From Ramlibacter sp. (GTDB lineage Bacteria > Pseudomonadota > Gammaproteobacteria > Burkholderiales > Burkholderiaceae_C), in assembly GCA_030695945.1 (NCBI GenBank), contig JAUYOG010000053.1, positions 124,001-188,000 on the forward strand: a stretch of 64,000 nt of DNA, in the 5' to 3' direction. Position numbers and translations under genes: made by a program. The stretch's first letter is position 1. Each line of letters opens with the position of its first letter. The notes under the pieces were generated by a model. It was given only the letters and a program-made list of their open reading frames with translations, made no database searches and was not told the origin of the DNA. Below, piece after piece: positions 17,449-24,851 of the stretch.

Positions 17449-17560
17449 TCGTTGCGGCGTTGCCGCGGCGATGTGCTGGCGCGTTTTCTCCGCAAGGAGG
17501 ACGGGCGCGAGCGTTCTTGCCTGCCTTGAAGCGTTTTTGTCCAACCCACAGGAGCGTTTC

Positions 17561-18208
17561 ATGATCGTTACCCACCCCACCCCGGCGTCCACCGACGCCA
17601 TCCCCCTCGCAACCCTGCCCGAGGTCATCGCGCAGATCGTCGCCGGCCGGCCCGTGCTCGTCCTGGACGACGCGGCGCGCGAGAACGAGGCCGACCTGGT
17701 CTGCGCCGCCGACCTGGTCACCCCGGCCGTGATGGCCATGATGATCCGCGAGGGCAGCGGCATCGTGTGCCTGTGCATCCAGCCGGACAAGGCCAGCGCG
17801 CTCCGGCTGCGACCGATGGTCGAGGTCAACCGCTCGCGCTACGCCACCGCCTTCACTCAGTCGATCGAGGCGGAGCACGGCGTCACGACCGGCGTGTCCG
17901 CCGCGGACCGCGTGCAGACCATCCAGTGCGCGCTGCGCTCGACGCTGGAGCGCAGCGAGGTGGTGAGCCCCGGCCATGTGTTCCCGCTGATTGCGCGGCC
18001 GGGCGGCACGCTGGAGCGCGACGGCCACACCGAAGCCGCGGTGGATCTGGCCGTCCTGGCCGGCCTGTCGCCGACGGGCGTGTTATGCGAGTTGATGAAC
18101 CCGGACGGCACGATGGCGCGCGGCGCGCAGGTGGCGCGCTTCGCCCGCGACAACGGCTTGCTCTGCACGAGCGTTGCGGCGATCGCCGGGTACCGGCGCG
18201 CGAACTGA
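17561..18208 (+). CDS. ribB: 3,4-dihydroxy-2-butanone-4-phosphate synthase
   Basis: 215 aa, converts ribulose 5-phosphate to 3,4-dihydroxy-2-butanone 4-phosphate plus formate for riboflavin synthesis. Family marks: VLVLDDAARENEADLVCAAD with the acidic DD.NE residues that bind Mg2+, REGSGIVCLCI, the substrate loop DRVQTIQCALRS, HVFPLIARPGGTLERDGHTE, and GVLCELMNPDGTMARG. No GTP cyclohydrolase II domain follows, so it is monofunctional. An AGGAG site is 6 nt before the ATG; the track start at 17471 lies in the riboswitch leader. Regulated by the RFN element upstream. Confidence 0.95.
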   Translation: MIVTHPTPASTDAIPLATLPEVIAQIVAGRPVLVLDDAARENEADLVCAADLVTPAVMAMMIREGSGIVCLCIQPDKASALRLRPMVEVNRSRYATAFTQSIEAEHGVTTGVSAADRVQTIQCALRSTLERSEVVSPGHVFPLIARPGGTLERDGHTEAAVDLAVLAGLSPTGVLCELMNPDGTMARGAQVARFARDNGLLCTSVAAIAGYRRAN

Positions 18209-18211
18209 TCG

Positions 18212-18727
18212 TCAGGCGAGGCCGACTACGTCCTCCGACGTGTCGGCCGGCTTGGGCGTTTCGGCGGAGGCCGCCTCGGCCGGTGCGGGCTCGTCCGGCC
18301 GCGCGTGCTTGACCACCGTGACGGGGATCGTCGAATCATGGGCGAGCACCTGCGATACCGATCCCAGCATGGGGCCGGCGAGACCGCCACGCCCCCGCGC
18401 GCCCACGACGATGGCATCGCAGCCATAGCGCTCGGCGATGTCGAGCAGCGTATGCGCGGGGTCGCCGGATGCGATTTCGAATTCATAGCCGACGCCCGCT
18501 GCGTCGCACAGCTGCCGCGCGCCTTCGAGCAGGTGATCTCCGGCGCTGGCCGTCATGCCTTGCACGCGCTGCGGGTCGCGCATGGTCAGCAGTTCATAAA
18601 GCGACGCGGGCTCCTGCACATTGGCCAGGACGAAATCCGCGTTCAGGCCCTGCTGACGCAGGCCGAGCGCGTAGCGCACCGCGTCGAGCGACAGCTCGGA
18701 CCCATCGACCGGGAGCAGGATCTTCAT
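18212..18727 (-). CDS. Universal stress protein (UspA family)
   Basis: 171 aa, single Usp domain. It starts MKILLPVDGSELSLDAVRYA and ends the fold with the ATP-binding pattern GARGRGGLAGPMLGSVSQ (G-2x-G-9x-G-S). The C-terminal 25 residues are an alanine/proline/glutamate-rich tail without known role. It is convergent with ribB, with 3 nt between stops, and its start faces the ECF sigma gene across a 166-nt intergenic region. Such proteins bind ATP or are phosphorylated under stress. Confidence 0.9.
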   Translation of the reverse strand: MKILLPVDGSELSLDAVRYALGLRQQGLNADFVLANVQEPASLYELLTMRDPQRVQGMTASAGDHLLEGARQLCDAAGVGYEFEIASGDPAHTLLDIAERYGCDAIVVGARGRGGLAGPMLGSVSQVLAHDSTIPVTVVKHARPDEPAPAEAASAETPKPADTSEDVVGLA

Positions 18728-18860
18728 GACGAGCCTCGCTTTCGTAGTGCAACGCGTTCACCATAGCCATTGCACGCCGCCATGGCAAGCCCGTGACCCA
18801 CGTCAACAAAAGGAACTACCCGCGTTCCTAGAATGAATCCGGGATCCACCTCGGACGGAT

Positions 18861-18885
18861 GGAACATTCGCGTTCGCCGTTCGTT
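18861..18885 (+). promoter_or_regulatory. ECF-sigma promoter P1 (sigma operon)
   Basis: GGAACATTC, 9 nt, GTTCGTT. The same two blocks with exactly the same spacing precede the DUF6448 gene at 20396-20420. GGAAC as -35 and CGTT-like -10 are typical of ECF group sigma factors, so the sigma factor probably transcribes its own operon. The expected transcription start is around 18891, right before the first GTG. Confidence 0.7.
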
Positions 18886-18893
18886 CAACCATC

Positions 18894-19466
18894 GTGAAGG
18901 CAAAGCCCGGCGTGTTCGACACCAGCCGTCCGGAAGCCGAGCTGGTCGCGCTCGCGCAGGAGGGCGACCATGCCGCCTATGGGGCGCTCGTGCGGCGCCA
19001 CCAGGACCGCATCTTTCGCCATCTGCTCAACCTCACAGGGTCGCGGGAGGACGCTTTGGAACTGGCGCAGGACGTATTCATCAAGGCCTGGCAGGCCCTG
19101 CCGGCGTGGCGGCCCGATGTGCAGTTCCACACCTGGGTCTACCGCATCGCGTCCAACGCCGCCATGGACGTGCTGCGCCGGCGCAAGGTCGTGCAATTCG
19201 TGGCGCTGGAAGACGACTACGATGCCCCGTCGCAGCAGCCCGGGCCCGAGGCACAGTTGCAGGGCAGGCAGCGGCTGCGCAACCTGGACGCGGCGCTGGC
19301 CCGCCTGCCCGCGGAGCAGCGGGAGATCATCCTGCTGCGCGAGGTGGAAGGGCTGAGCTACGACGAGCTGGCGGCGGCGCTGGCGATCGACGAGGGCACC
19401 GTGAAATCCAGGTTGGCCCGGGCGCGCGCGGCACTGGCCGCAAGTGATGAGAGGATGAACAGATGA
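18894..19466 (+). CDS. ECF RNA polymerase sigma factor
   Basis: 190 aa sigma-70 family factor with only regions 2 and 4. Region 2 is DRIFRHLLNLTGSREDALEL...DVFIKAWQALPAW with the -10-recognition helix FHTWVYRIASNAAMDVLRRR; region 4 is LPAEQREIILLREVEGLSYDELA...EGTVKSRLARARA. The track start is a GTG at 18894, which falls at the expected transcription start; a second GTG at 18912 has GAAGG 11 nt upstream and may be the real one. The stop overlaps the anti-sigma ATG (ATGA), so the pair is coupled. Confidence 0.9.
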   Translation: MKAKPGVFDTSRPEAELVALAQEGDHAAYGALVRRHQDRIFRHLLNLTGSREDALELAQDVFIKAWQALPAWRPDVQFHTWVYRIASNAAMDVLRRRKVVQFVALEDDYDAPSQQPGPEAQLQGRQRLRNLDAALARLPAEQREIILLREVEGLSYDELAAALAIDEGTVKSRLARARAALAASDERMNR

Positions 19467-19921
19467 TGAACGACCAGGCCGACGCGGACTGCCCGCGCAC
19501 CGAGGACATCTCCGCGCTGATGGACGGCGAGTTGGAAGGCCATGCGGGCGAAGTGCTGCGGATGCACCTGGCTCAGTGCTCGGTGTGCCAGCCGGTGCTG
19601 CTGAGGTTCACAGCCATGCGCGCGGACCTGCTGGCACTGCGCGAGGTCCGCAGCGAGGTCGATATCGCCGCGCTCGTGCTGCCGCAGTTGCCCAAAGCGC
19701 CTGAGGCGAAACGGCGCCCGGTGTGGGGCTGGCCCGGGTTGTCCGAACTCGGGCCGCGGGCCGTCGGCGGGGCCGCCGCGCTGGGCCTCGGCGCCTGGCT
19801 GGGCTTGACGCTGGCGGCCGGCGGCGGCGTGGCCGCGCGGCCGGCGATGTCGGTTTTCTATGGCGAGCCGCCGGGCGCGTACTGCGCGGGGCTGCCGTCC
19901 TGTTCCTCACGCGGGAGATGA
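19463..19921 (+). CDS. Zinc-finger (ZAS-type) transmembrane anti-sigma factor
   Basis: 152 aa. The N-terminal 70 residues contain ISALMDGELEGHAGEVLRMH followed by the H-x3-C-x2-C zinc-binding motif HLAQCSVC, as in zf-HC2 anti-sigma domains. One membrane helix lies around residues 100-125 (VGGAAALGLGAWLGLTLAAG). The short periplasmic tail ends GAYCAGLPSCSSRGR with two cysteines that could form a disulfide. It overlaps the sigma gene by 4 nt and is followed 1 nt later by the metal-sensor-like gene, so it should hold the sigma factor until a periplasmic signal arrives. Confidence 0.85.
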   Translation: MMNDQADADCPRTEDISALMDGELEGHAGEVLRMHLAQCSVCQPVLLRFTAMRADLLALREVRSEVDIAALVLPQLPKAPEAKRRPVWGWPGLSELGPRAVGGAAALGLGAWLGLTLAAGGGVAARPAMSVFYGEPPGAYCAGLPSCSSRGR

Positions 19922-19922
19922 C

Positions 19923-20378
19923 ATGCAAAGCCGTGGCCTGATGTTCTACGCACTGCTGCTTTCGGTGCTGCTCAACCTGGGGGTCGTCGGCGCGGCCGGG
20001 TACCGCGCGTTCATCGGCGATCGCGCCGCGGCCGGCGAGCTTGCCGATCGGCTGCGGCTCGACGCGGAGCAGCGCCGCCGCTGGCACGGCCTCGAAGAAG
20101 GCTTCGTGCGCGAGCTCGATGCGGGCTGGAAGGAGATCGCGAGCCATCGCGAAAAACTGGTGCGCGAAGTGTTCTCCGAAACGCCGGACGCAACGCGCAT
20201 CGAGGCCGAGCGGGCGCGCATAGCGCAGATCCAGGTGGTGCAGCAGCAACGCGTGATCGAGCAGTTCCTGCGCGAGCGCGAGATCCTGACCCCCACTCAG
20301 CGGCAGGCGTTGGTGGAGCTGCTGCTGAGCGAAGGGCACGCCGCGCCGAGGGAGCGGCAACTGCACGGCGGGCAGTGA
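19923..20378 (+). CDS. Periplasmic metal-sensor-like protein (CnrX/Spy/Metal_resist type)
   Basis: 151 aa. One N-terminal hydrophobic helix (MFYALLLSVLLNLGVVGAAG) anchors or exports it; the rest is a charged helical hairpin like CnrX, ZraP, CpxP and Spy, with an LTPTQRQALVEL segment matching the LTxxQ motif. A few histidines (RRRWHGLEEGF, IASHREKL) could bind metal but the known CnrX ligand set cannot be confirmed. It begins 1 nt after the anti-sigma stop. By analogy with cnrYXH, it may relay a periplasmic metal or envelope signal to the anti-sigma factor. Confidence 0.75.
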   Translation: MQSRGLMFYALLLSVLLNLGVVGAAGYRAFIGDRAAAGELADRLRLDAEQRRRWHGLEEGFVRELDAGWKEIASHREKLVREVFSETPDATRIEAERARIAQIQVVQQQRVIEQFLREREILTPTQRQALVELLLSEGHAAPRERQLHGGQ

Positions 20379-20395
20379 AGGCCGGAACGAAAGGC

Positions 20396-20420
20396 GGAAC
20401 ATTCTCTCCCGCGGTTCGTT
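20396..20420 (+). promoter_or_regulatory. ECF-sigma promoter P2 (DUF6448 gene)
   Basis: GGAACATTC, 9 nt, GTTCGTT, identical in both blocks and spacing to P1 at 18861-18885. It lies 57 nt before the DUF6448 ATG and predicts control by the ECF sigma factor encoded just upstream. Confidence 0.7.
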
Positions 20421-20477
20421 AAAGCATGCAGGAGGCGGCGATGGGCCGCCCTCCACTCACTGAATGGAGCAACTGCA

Positions 20478-21122
20478 ATGAACACACCGACCCGCCATCC
20501 CTATCGCCGCTACTTCGCCGTCGTTGCCGCCGCCGTCGCCCTCGCCTGGGGCAGCACGGCCCAGGCCCACTGCGACACGCTGGACGGCCCTGTCGTCTCG
20601 GAAGCGCGCAAGGCGCTCGACAGCGGCAACGTCAACCTGGTGCTGGGCTGGGTCCAGAAAAAGGACGAGGCCGAGATCCGCAATGCCTTCCAAAAGGCGG
20701 TGAGCGTGCGCAAGACGGGCGCACCGGCCAAGGAACTGGCCGACCATTACTTCTTCGAAACCCTGGTGCGCGTACACCGCGCCGGCGAGGGCGCGCCCTA
20801 CACGGGCCTGAAGCCCGCCGGCGAGGTCGAGCCCGCCATCGCCGCGGCGGACAAGTCGATCGAGACGGGCAAGCTCGAACCGGTGGCCAAGCTGGTCAAG
20901 GAGCGCATGGAGCGCGGGCTGCACCAGCAGTTCGACTCGGTCGCCACGAAGAAGAAGTACAACCCGAACGATGTCGGCGCCGCCCGCGCCTACGTGGGGG
21001 CGTACGTCGAGTACGTGCATTACGTCGAACGCCTGTACGACGCCGCCGGTGTTGCGGGCGGCGCGCACGCCGCGCCCGCGGCGGAAAAACCGGCCGCCAA
21101 GCCCGCCGGGCACGGCCACTGA
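20478..21122 (+). CDS. DUF6448 family periplasmic protein, probable ECF regulon member
   Basis: 214 aa of unknown function. A signal peptide (YFAVVAAAVALAWGSTAQA) is followed at once by HCDTLDGPVVSEARKALDSG, the typical start of the mature DUF6448 domain. The body is helical and charged; the tail (AAPAAEKPAAKPAGHGH) ends in histidines that could bind a metal. GGAG lies 11 nt upstream of the ATG. Its promoter repeats that of the neighbouring sigma operon, so it is likely the effector of that envelope or metal stress response. Confidence 0.75.
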   Translation: MNTPTRHPYRRYFAVVAAAVALAWGSTAQAHCDTLDGPVVSEARKALDSGNVNLVLGWVQKKDEAEIRNAFQKAVSVRKTGAPAKELADHYFFETLVRVHRAGEGAPYTGLKPAGEVEPAIAAADKSIETGKLEPVAKLVKERMERGLHQQFDSVATKKKYNPNDVGAARAYVGAYVEYVHYVERLYDAAGVAGGAHAAPAAEKPAAKPAGHGH

Positions 21123-21316
21123 GCTTCGCTTCTGCCTGAAGGCCCCGGCACCGACGCGACGGACAACTCGATCAGCCGCGCGTTGAAGCCGGAGCCAAGG
21201 CGGCGAGGCTCAGGCGCCGGGCGCGCAGCTGATCGACTGCCGCCGGATGTGACTCAGCAGCGGCGTTCCCTCTGTTCGCGCTTGTGCTGGATGAGACCCG
21301 AACCGGTCCGTCCCGG

Positions 21317-21623
21317 TCATGAGTCGACCCCGGCCGCCCCGATGGCGATCATCCCCACCATGGCTCTTGGCGCAGAAGTTGACGCCGCAGGTGATCTGCG
21401 GATTCGTCGAGAGGAAATGCAGCGACAGCCCGATCAGCAACGCGTAGAGCAGCTGCGGACCGCCATAGTGTTCGTGCAGGAAAGTGGCGGCCAGGGCGGT
21501 CACGGCGCAGACCATGATGCCCGGCGCGTGGCCGGCCACGGCGGCCCGCATCGGCCTGCCCCTGGCATGCGCGACGCCGCGCTGCGCGAGCGTCTGCAGC
21601 TGGTCGAGGGTCGGGATCCGCAT
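21317..21623 (-). pseudogene. Remnant of UPF0324 (YeiH/SuyZ-type) putative sulfate exporter
   Basis: The first about 87 residues read as the N-terminus of the UPF0324 family (ALAATFLHEHYGGPQLLYAL then LIGLSLHFLSTNPQITCG). After FCAKS the frame should continue into the first conserved helices but instead breaks up. In the +1 frame a short hydrophobic stretch MVGMIAIGAAGVDS precedes a stop, as if the middle of the gene had been deleted. The family has about ten helices and 330-350 residues, so this copy cannot be functional. It begins 15 nt after the SlcC-like gene and is the last member of the sulfonate operon. Confidence 0.65.
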
Positions 21624-21638
21624 GGGTCAGCGCAGGGG

Positions 21639-22568
21639 TCAGAGCGCCAGCGCTCGCGCCACCTCGGCGGCGATCAGCGCGGACACACGCGTGTTGGCCT
21701 CGGCCGTGACGCCGGCGATGTGCGGGGTCAGCACGACGTTGGGGCAGCCGGCCCACGAGGTGCCTGCCGGCAAGGGCTCCGGTTCGAACACGTCGAAGGC
21801 GGCGCCGCCCAGCTGCCCGGCCCGGATTGCCGCCGCGATGGCCGCTTCGTCGGCCACCCCGCCTCGCGCCGTGTTGATGACGATGGCCCCTTTCTTCATT
21901 CCGGCGACGCGCTGCGCCGAGAGCAGGTCACGCGTCGCGGACGTCATCGGCACGTGAAGGCTGACCACGTCGGCCTGCGCGAGCAGTTCATCCAGCGTCG
22001 TGGCCTGCACGCCGTGCTGCGCCCACACGGCGTCGTGCGGCTGCAGCATCGGGTCGCAGGCCAGCACCCGCATCCCGAGTCCGCGCGCCAGCGTGGCCGT
22101 GAGGCGACCGATGTCGCCGAATCCGACGAGGCCGAGCGTCTTGCCCCCAATCTCTCGGCCGCTCGACAACGCGGCGCGCGGCCAGGCGCCGCCGGCCACC
22201 GCGTCGGTGGACCGGTACGCGCCGCGCAACAGCAGCATGGCCGTGCCGAGCACGTATTCGGCCACCGCCCGGGCATTGGCGCCCGTGGCTGCGATGACGC
22301 GGATGTCGCGGGCCTCGCACGCCGCCAGGTCGATGTTGTCCAGGCCCACGCCCAACCGGCCAATCACGGACACCGCGCCGCACGCGGCCAGCAGCTCGCC
22401 GCGCATCTGCGTGCGGTTGCGCACGATCACTGCATCGGCGTCGCGGACTTGCGACAACAGGCGCGGCGCATCGTCGACCAGCGCGGCGTCGTAGCAGACG
22501 TCCGCCTGGTTCGCCAGCGCCTGCACCGCCTGCGGATCCATGAACTCGGTGATGACGATCTTCTTCAC
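21639..22568 (-). CDS. slcC: D-isomer-specific 2-hydroxyacid dehydrogenase, candidate (S)-sulfolactate dehydrogenase
   Basis: 309 aa NAD-dependent dehydrogenase. The Rossmann motif is GKTLGLVGFGDIG; catalytic residues are Arg in INTARGG, Glu in the FDVFEPEPLP region, and His in LTPHIAG. Annotation tools would call it a phosphoglycerate-dehydrogenase-like protein. I favour an SlcC-type (S)-sulfolactate dehydrogenase because it sits 7 nt after the SuyB-like gene and next to sulfite/sulfate exporter genes. It could oxidise the wrong enantiomer of the hydroxy-sulfonate to the keto form. The partner reductase (ComC) seen in other organisms is absent here. Specificity is inferred from context only. 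Confidence 0.65.
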   Translation of the reverse strand: MKKIVITEFMDPQAVQALANQADVCYDAALVDDAPRLLSQVRDADAVIVRNRTQMRGELLAACGAVSVIGRLGVGLDNIDLAACEARDIRVIAATGANARAVAEYVLGTAMLLLRGAYRSTDAVAGGAWPRAALSSGREIGGKTLGLVGFGDIGRLTATLARGLGMRVLACDPMLQPHDAVWAQHGVQATTLDELLAQADVVSLHVPMTSATRDLLSAQRVAGMKKGAIVINTARGGVADEAAIAAAIRAGQLGGAAFDVFEPEPLPAGTSWAGCPNVVLTPHIAGVTAEANTRVSALIAAEVARALAL

Positions 22569-22575
22569 GCGCGGC

Positions 22576-23751
22576 TCACGCGCTCTCGAACAGCCGCGTC
22601 AGCACGAACTCGCGGTGACCCAGCGCCTCGGCGGCGGTGAGGCGGCCGTTGATGGTGCGCATCATCATCTCGAGCAACTGGTCGCCCGCCTGGTCCATGG
22701 TCCGCTCGCGCTGCAGCAGCCCGGAGCAGTCGACGTCGATGTGCTCGCGCATGGTTCGCACCGTGCGCGGATTGGCGCAAAGCTTGATGACGGGAAGGAT
22801 CGGATTGCCGATCACGTTGCCCTGGCCGGTCGGGAAGAAGTGCACGACGAAACCCGAGGCCGCGCACAGCGTCACCATTTCGGCGGCGGCGGACGAGGAG
22901 TCCATGAACCACAGGCCGGGGTGCGTCGGCATCTCGGCCTTGTCGATCACGCCGTCGACCGTGCACTTGCGGCCGATCTTCTGGATGTTGCCGAGCGCCT
23001 TCTCCTCGATGGTCGTCAGGCCGCCGGCGATGTTGCCCTTGGTCGGCTGCGAGTCGGACAGGTCGCTCGTCTTATGGCGGTTGACCACGCCCTGGTAGCG
23101 ATCGAACATGAACATGAACTTCTCGCGCACCGCGTCGTTGGCGCAGCGTGCGGCCACGATGTGCTCGCCCCCGGTCAGCTCGGTGGTCTCGCCGAAGACC
23201 AGCGTCGTGCCCAGCGCGTGCAGCTTGTCGAAAGCGTCGCCCACCGTCGGGTTGGCACCGCAGCCCGAAGTGGTGTCCGATTCGCCGCATTTGGTGGAGA
23301 TCCAGAGGTCCGAGATCGGGCATTCCGTGCGCCGCTTCTCGCTGGCCCACTGAACGTACTCGCGGGCTGCCTGCGACGCCTTCATGATGGTTTCATGATC
23401 GCCGTGGCCCTCGATGCCGAAGCCCGAGACCGGCTTGCCGGTGGCCGCGATGCCATCGACGACCTTCTTGGTCCAGGCATCCTCGATCCCGATGACCACC
23501 ACGGCGGCGACGTTCGGGTTGCTGCCCGCGCCGATCAGCGTCGCGAAGTGCAGGTCCAGGTCCGCGCCGAATTGCAGGCGCCCGTACGGGTGCGGGATGG
23601 CCATCGCGCCTTTGATGTTGTTCGCCACCGCCTCGGCCGCCGCGTTGGACAGGTCGTCCAGCGGCAGGACGATGACGTGGTTGCGCACGCCGACACGGCC
23701 GTTTTCGCGGCGATAGCCCCAGAAAGTGGAGTCCTTGGAAAGAAAAGACAT
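22576..23751 (-). CDS. suyB: Sulfolactate sulfo-lyase large subunit-like (SuyB; UxaA family)
   Basis: 391 aa member of the altronate-dehydratase (UxaA/GarD C-terminal) family. [20 protein letters not shown] opens the protein; [18 protein letters not shown] and [19 protein letters not shown] carry the conserved cysteines and glycine-rich loops of this family. The pattern [13 protein letters not shown] and the adjacent small SAF-domain subunit as a separate gene fit SuyAB, which splits (R)-3-sulfolactate into pyruvate and sulfite. The TauE exporter, SlcC-like gene and UPF0324 remnant around it make a sugar-acid dehydratase less likely. The start ATG at 23751 has AAGGA 11 nt upstream. Confidence 0.78.
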   Translation of the reverse strand: MSFLSKDSTFWGYRRENGRVGVRNHVIVLPLDDLSNAAAEAVANNIKGAMAIPHPYGRLQFGADLDLHFATLIGAGSNPNVAAVVVIGIEDAWTKKVVDGIAATGKPVSGFGIEGHGDHETIMKASQAAREYVQWASEKRRTECPISDLWISTKCGESDTTSGCGANPTVGDAFDKLHALGTTLVFGETTELTGGEHIVAARCANDAVREKFMFMFDRYQGVVNRHKTSDLSDSQPTKGNIAGGLTTIEEKALGNIQKIGRKCTVDGVIDKAEMPTHPGLWFMDSSSAAAEMVTLCAASGFVVHFFPTGQGNVIGNPILPVIKLCANPRTVRTMREHIDVDCSGLLQRERTMDQAGDQLLEMMMRTINGRLTAAEALGHREFVLTRLFESA

Positions 23752-23786
23752 TGGGTGTGATCCTTGATGACGGGGTGGGCTTGCGC

Positions 23787-24068
23787 TTACCAGCGCTTGG
23801 TCTTGATGTTGTGGACGTGGGCGTGCTCGCCGGTGCGCATCGGCGCGACGACCTTGCCGATGTCCACGCCGTACTTGATCACCGTGTCGCCGGTGTCCAT
23901 GTTCTTCATGGCCACCTTGTGGCCGAGCGGAATGTCGGACTGGCAGGGAATCTGGATGGTGCGGTCCTCGTCCAGGATGAGGGCCGTCAGCATCTGGCCC
24001 GCGGTGACGCCTTCGGCGACCACGACCGCGACGCTGTCGTCGGGGTCGTGCAATACGCAATGAATCAT
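23787..24068 (-). CDS. suyA: Sulfolactate sulfo-lyase small subunit-like (SuyA; SAF domain)
   Basis: 93 aa, a stand-alone SAF domain like the N-terminal part of altronate dehydratase. Seen are [20 protein letters not shown] and the end [28 protein letters not shown], which is characteristic of SuyA/UxaA small subunits. GGAGCAACC precedes the ATG. It is followed after 35 nt by the large subunit and together they should form the lyase. It lies downstream of the TauE gene in the same operon. Confidence 0.8.
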   Translation of the reverse strand: MIHCVLHDPDDSVAVVVAEGVTAGQMLTALILDEDRTIQIPCQSDIPLGHKVAMKNMDTGDTVIKYGVDIGKVVAPMRTGEHAHVHNIKTKRW

Positions 24069-24101
24069 GGTTGCTCCTTCAATAAAAAGTGGGATGAACT
24101 G

Positions 24102-24851
24102 TCAGTCCATGGCCAGGCTGCGCCAGAGCAGGCCGGCGCCTCCCGCGACCAGCAGCAGCCAGACGGCTTGCGCGACCCGTTCGGCCGGCAGCCGGCCATG
24201 CAGGTTCGCGCCGGCCAGGTAGCCGGCCAACGCGCAGGGAACCAGGGCGAACGCGAGCGGCAGCAGGCCCTCCTGCGCGTAGAAGCCGCTGCCGGTGAAC
24301 AGGGCCAGCCGGATCAGTGCGGTCATGAGAATCAGGATGCCGATCGTGGCTCGCAGCGCGAACTTGTCCGACAGGCGCCGCGCGAGGTACATCGTGTACA
24401 CGGGCCCACCCGTCCCGTACAGGGCCGTGAATACGCCGCCCACGGCGCCGGCGGGCGCGGCCCAGGCGGTCGAGATGAGCGCGGGCCGGCCCCGGCGCAG
24501 CAGGTTCATGGCCCCATAGCCGAGCACGAAGGTGCCGAGCAGCAGCAACAGCCAGCGGTCGCTGGCCTGCGCCAGCAGCGTCACCCCGACGGCCATGCCC
24601 ACCAGCAGGAAGGGCAACAGCCGCAGCACTTCGGCGCGGGCGAGGTGCTCGCGGTTCTTCAGGCCCAGCAGGAAGCCGGCGAACAGGTCGAACACCAGCA
24701 TCATCGGCACCGCGAAGCGCAGCGGCAGGAAGTGCGCGAGCAGGGGGATGGCAACGATGGAAGCACCGAAGCCGGTGATGCCGTACACCGTGTAGGCGAG
24801 CAGCACGATGAACCCGATACCCGCCAGCGCGGTCCACGGCAGGTCGATCAT
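24102..24851 (-). CDS. TauE/SafE family sulfite (organosulfur anion) exporter
   Basis: 249 aa, about eight membrane helices, two halves (first helix WTALAGIGFIVLLAYTVYGI, then GFGASIVAIPLLAHFLPLRF; later AVGGVFTALYGTGGPVYTMY). The GFG and GTGGP motifs are typical of the TauE/SafE family, whose members export sulfite, sulfoacetate or related anions. Its ATG overlaps the stop of the flavoprotein gene (ATGA). Next to a sulfo-lyase it is the obvious outlet for the toxic sulfite released. Confidence 0.88.
   Translation of the reverse strand: MIDLPWTALAGIGFIVLLAYTVYGITGFGASIVAIPLLAHFLPLRFAVPMMLVFDLFAGFLLGLKNREHLARAEVLRLLPFLLVGMAVGVTLLAQASDRWLLLLLGTFVLGYGAMNLLRRGRPALISTAWAAPAGAVGGVFTALYGTGGPVYTMYLARRLSDKFALRATIGILILMTALIRLALFTGSGFYAQEGLLPLAFALVPCALAGYLAGANLHGRLPAERVAQAVWLLLVAGGAGLLWRSLAMD

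Noticed and set aside
22576-24068. Altronate or galactarate dehydratase
   Set aside because: Family-level match only; separate SAF subunit plus TauE, SlcC-like and UPF0324 neighbours fit sulfolactate sulfo-lyase better. Kept as alternative.
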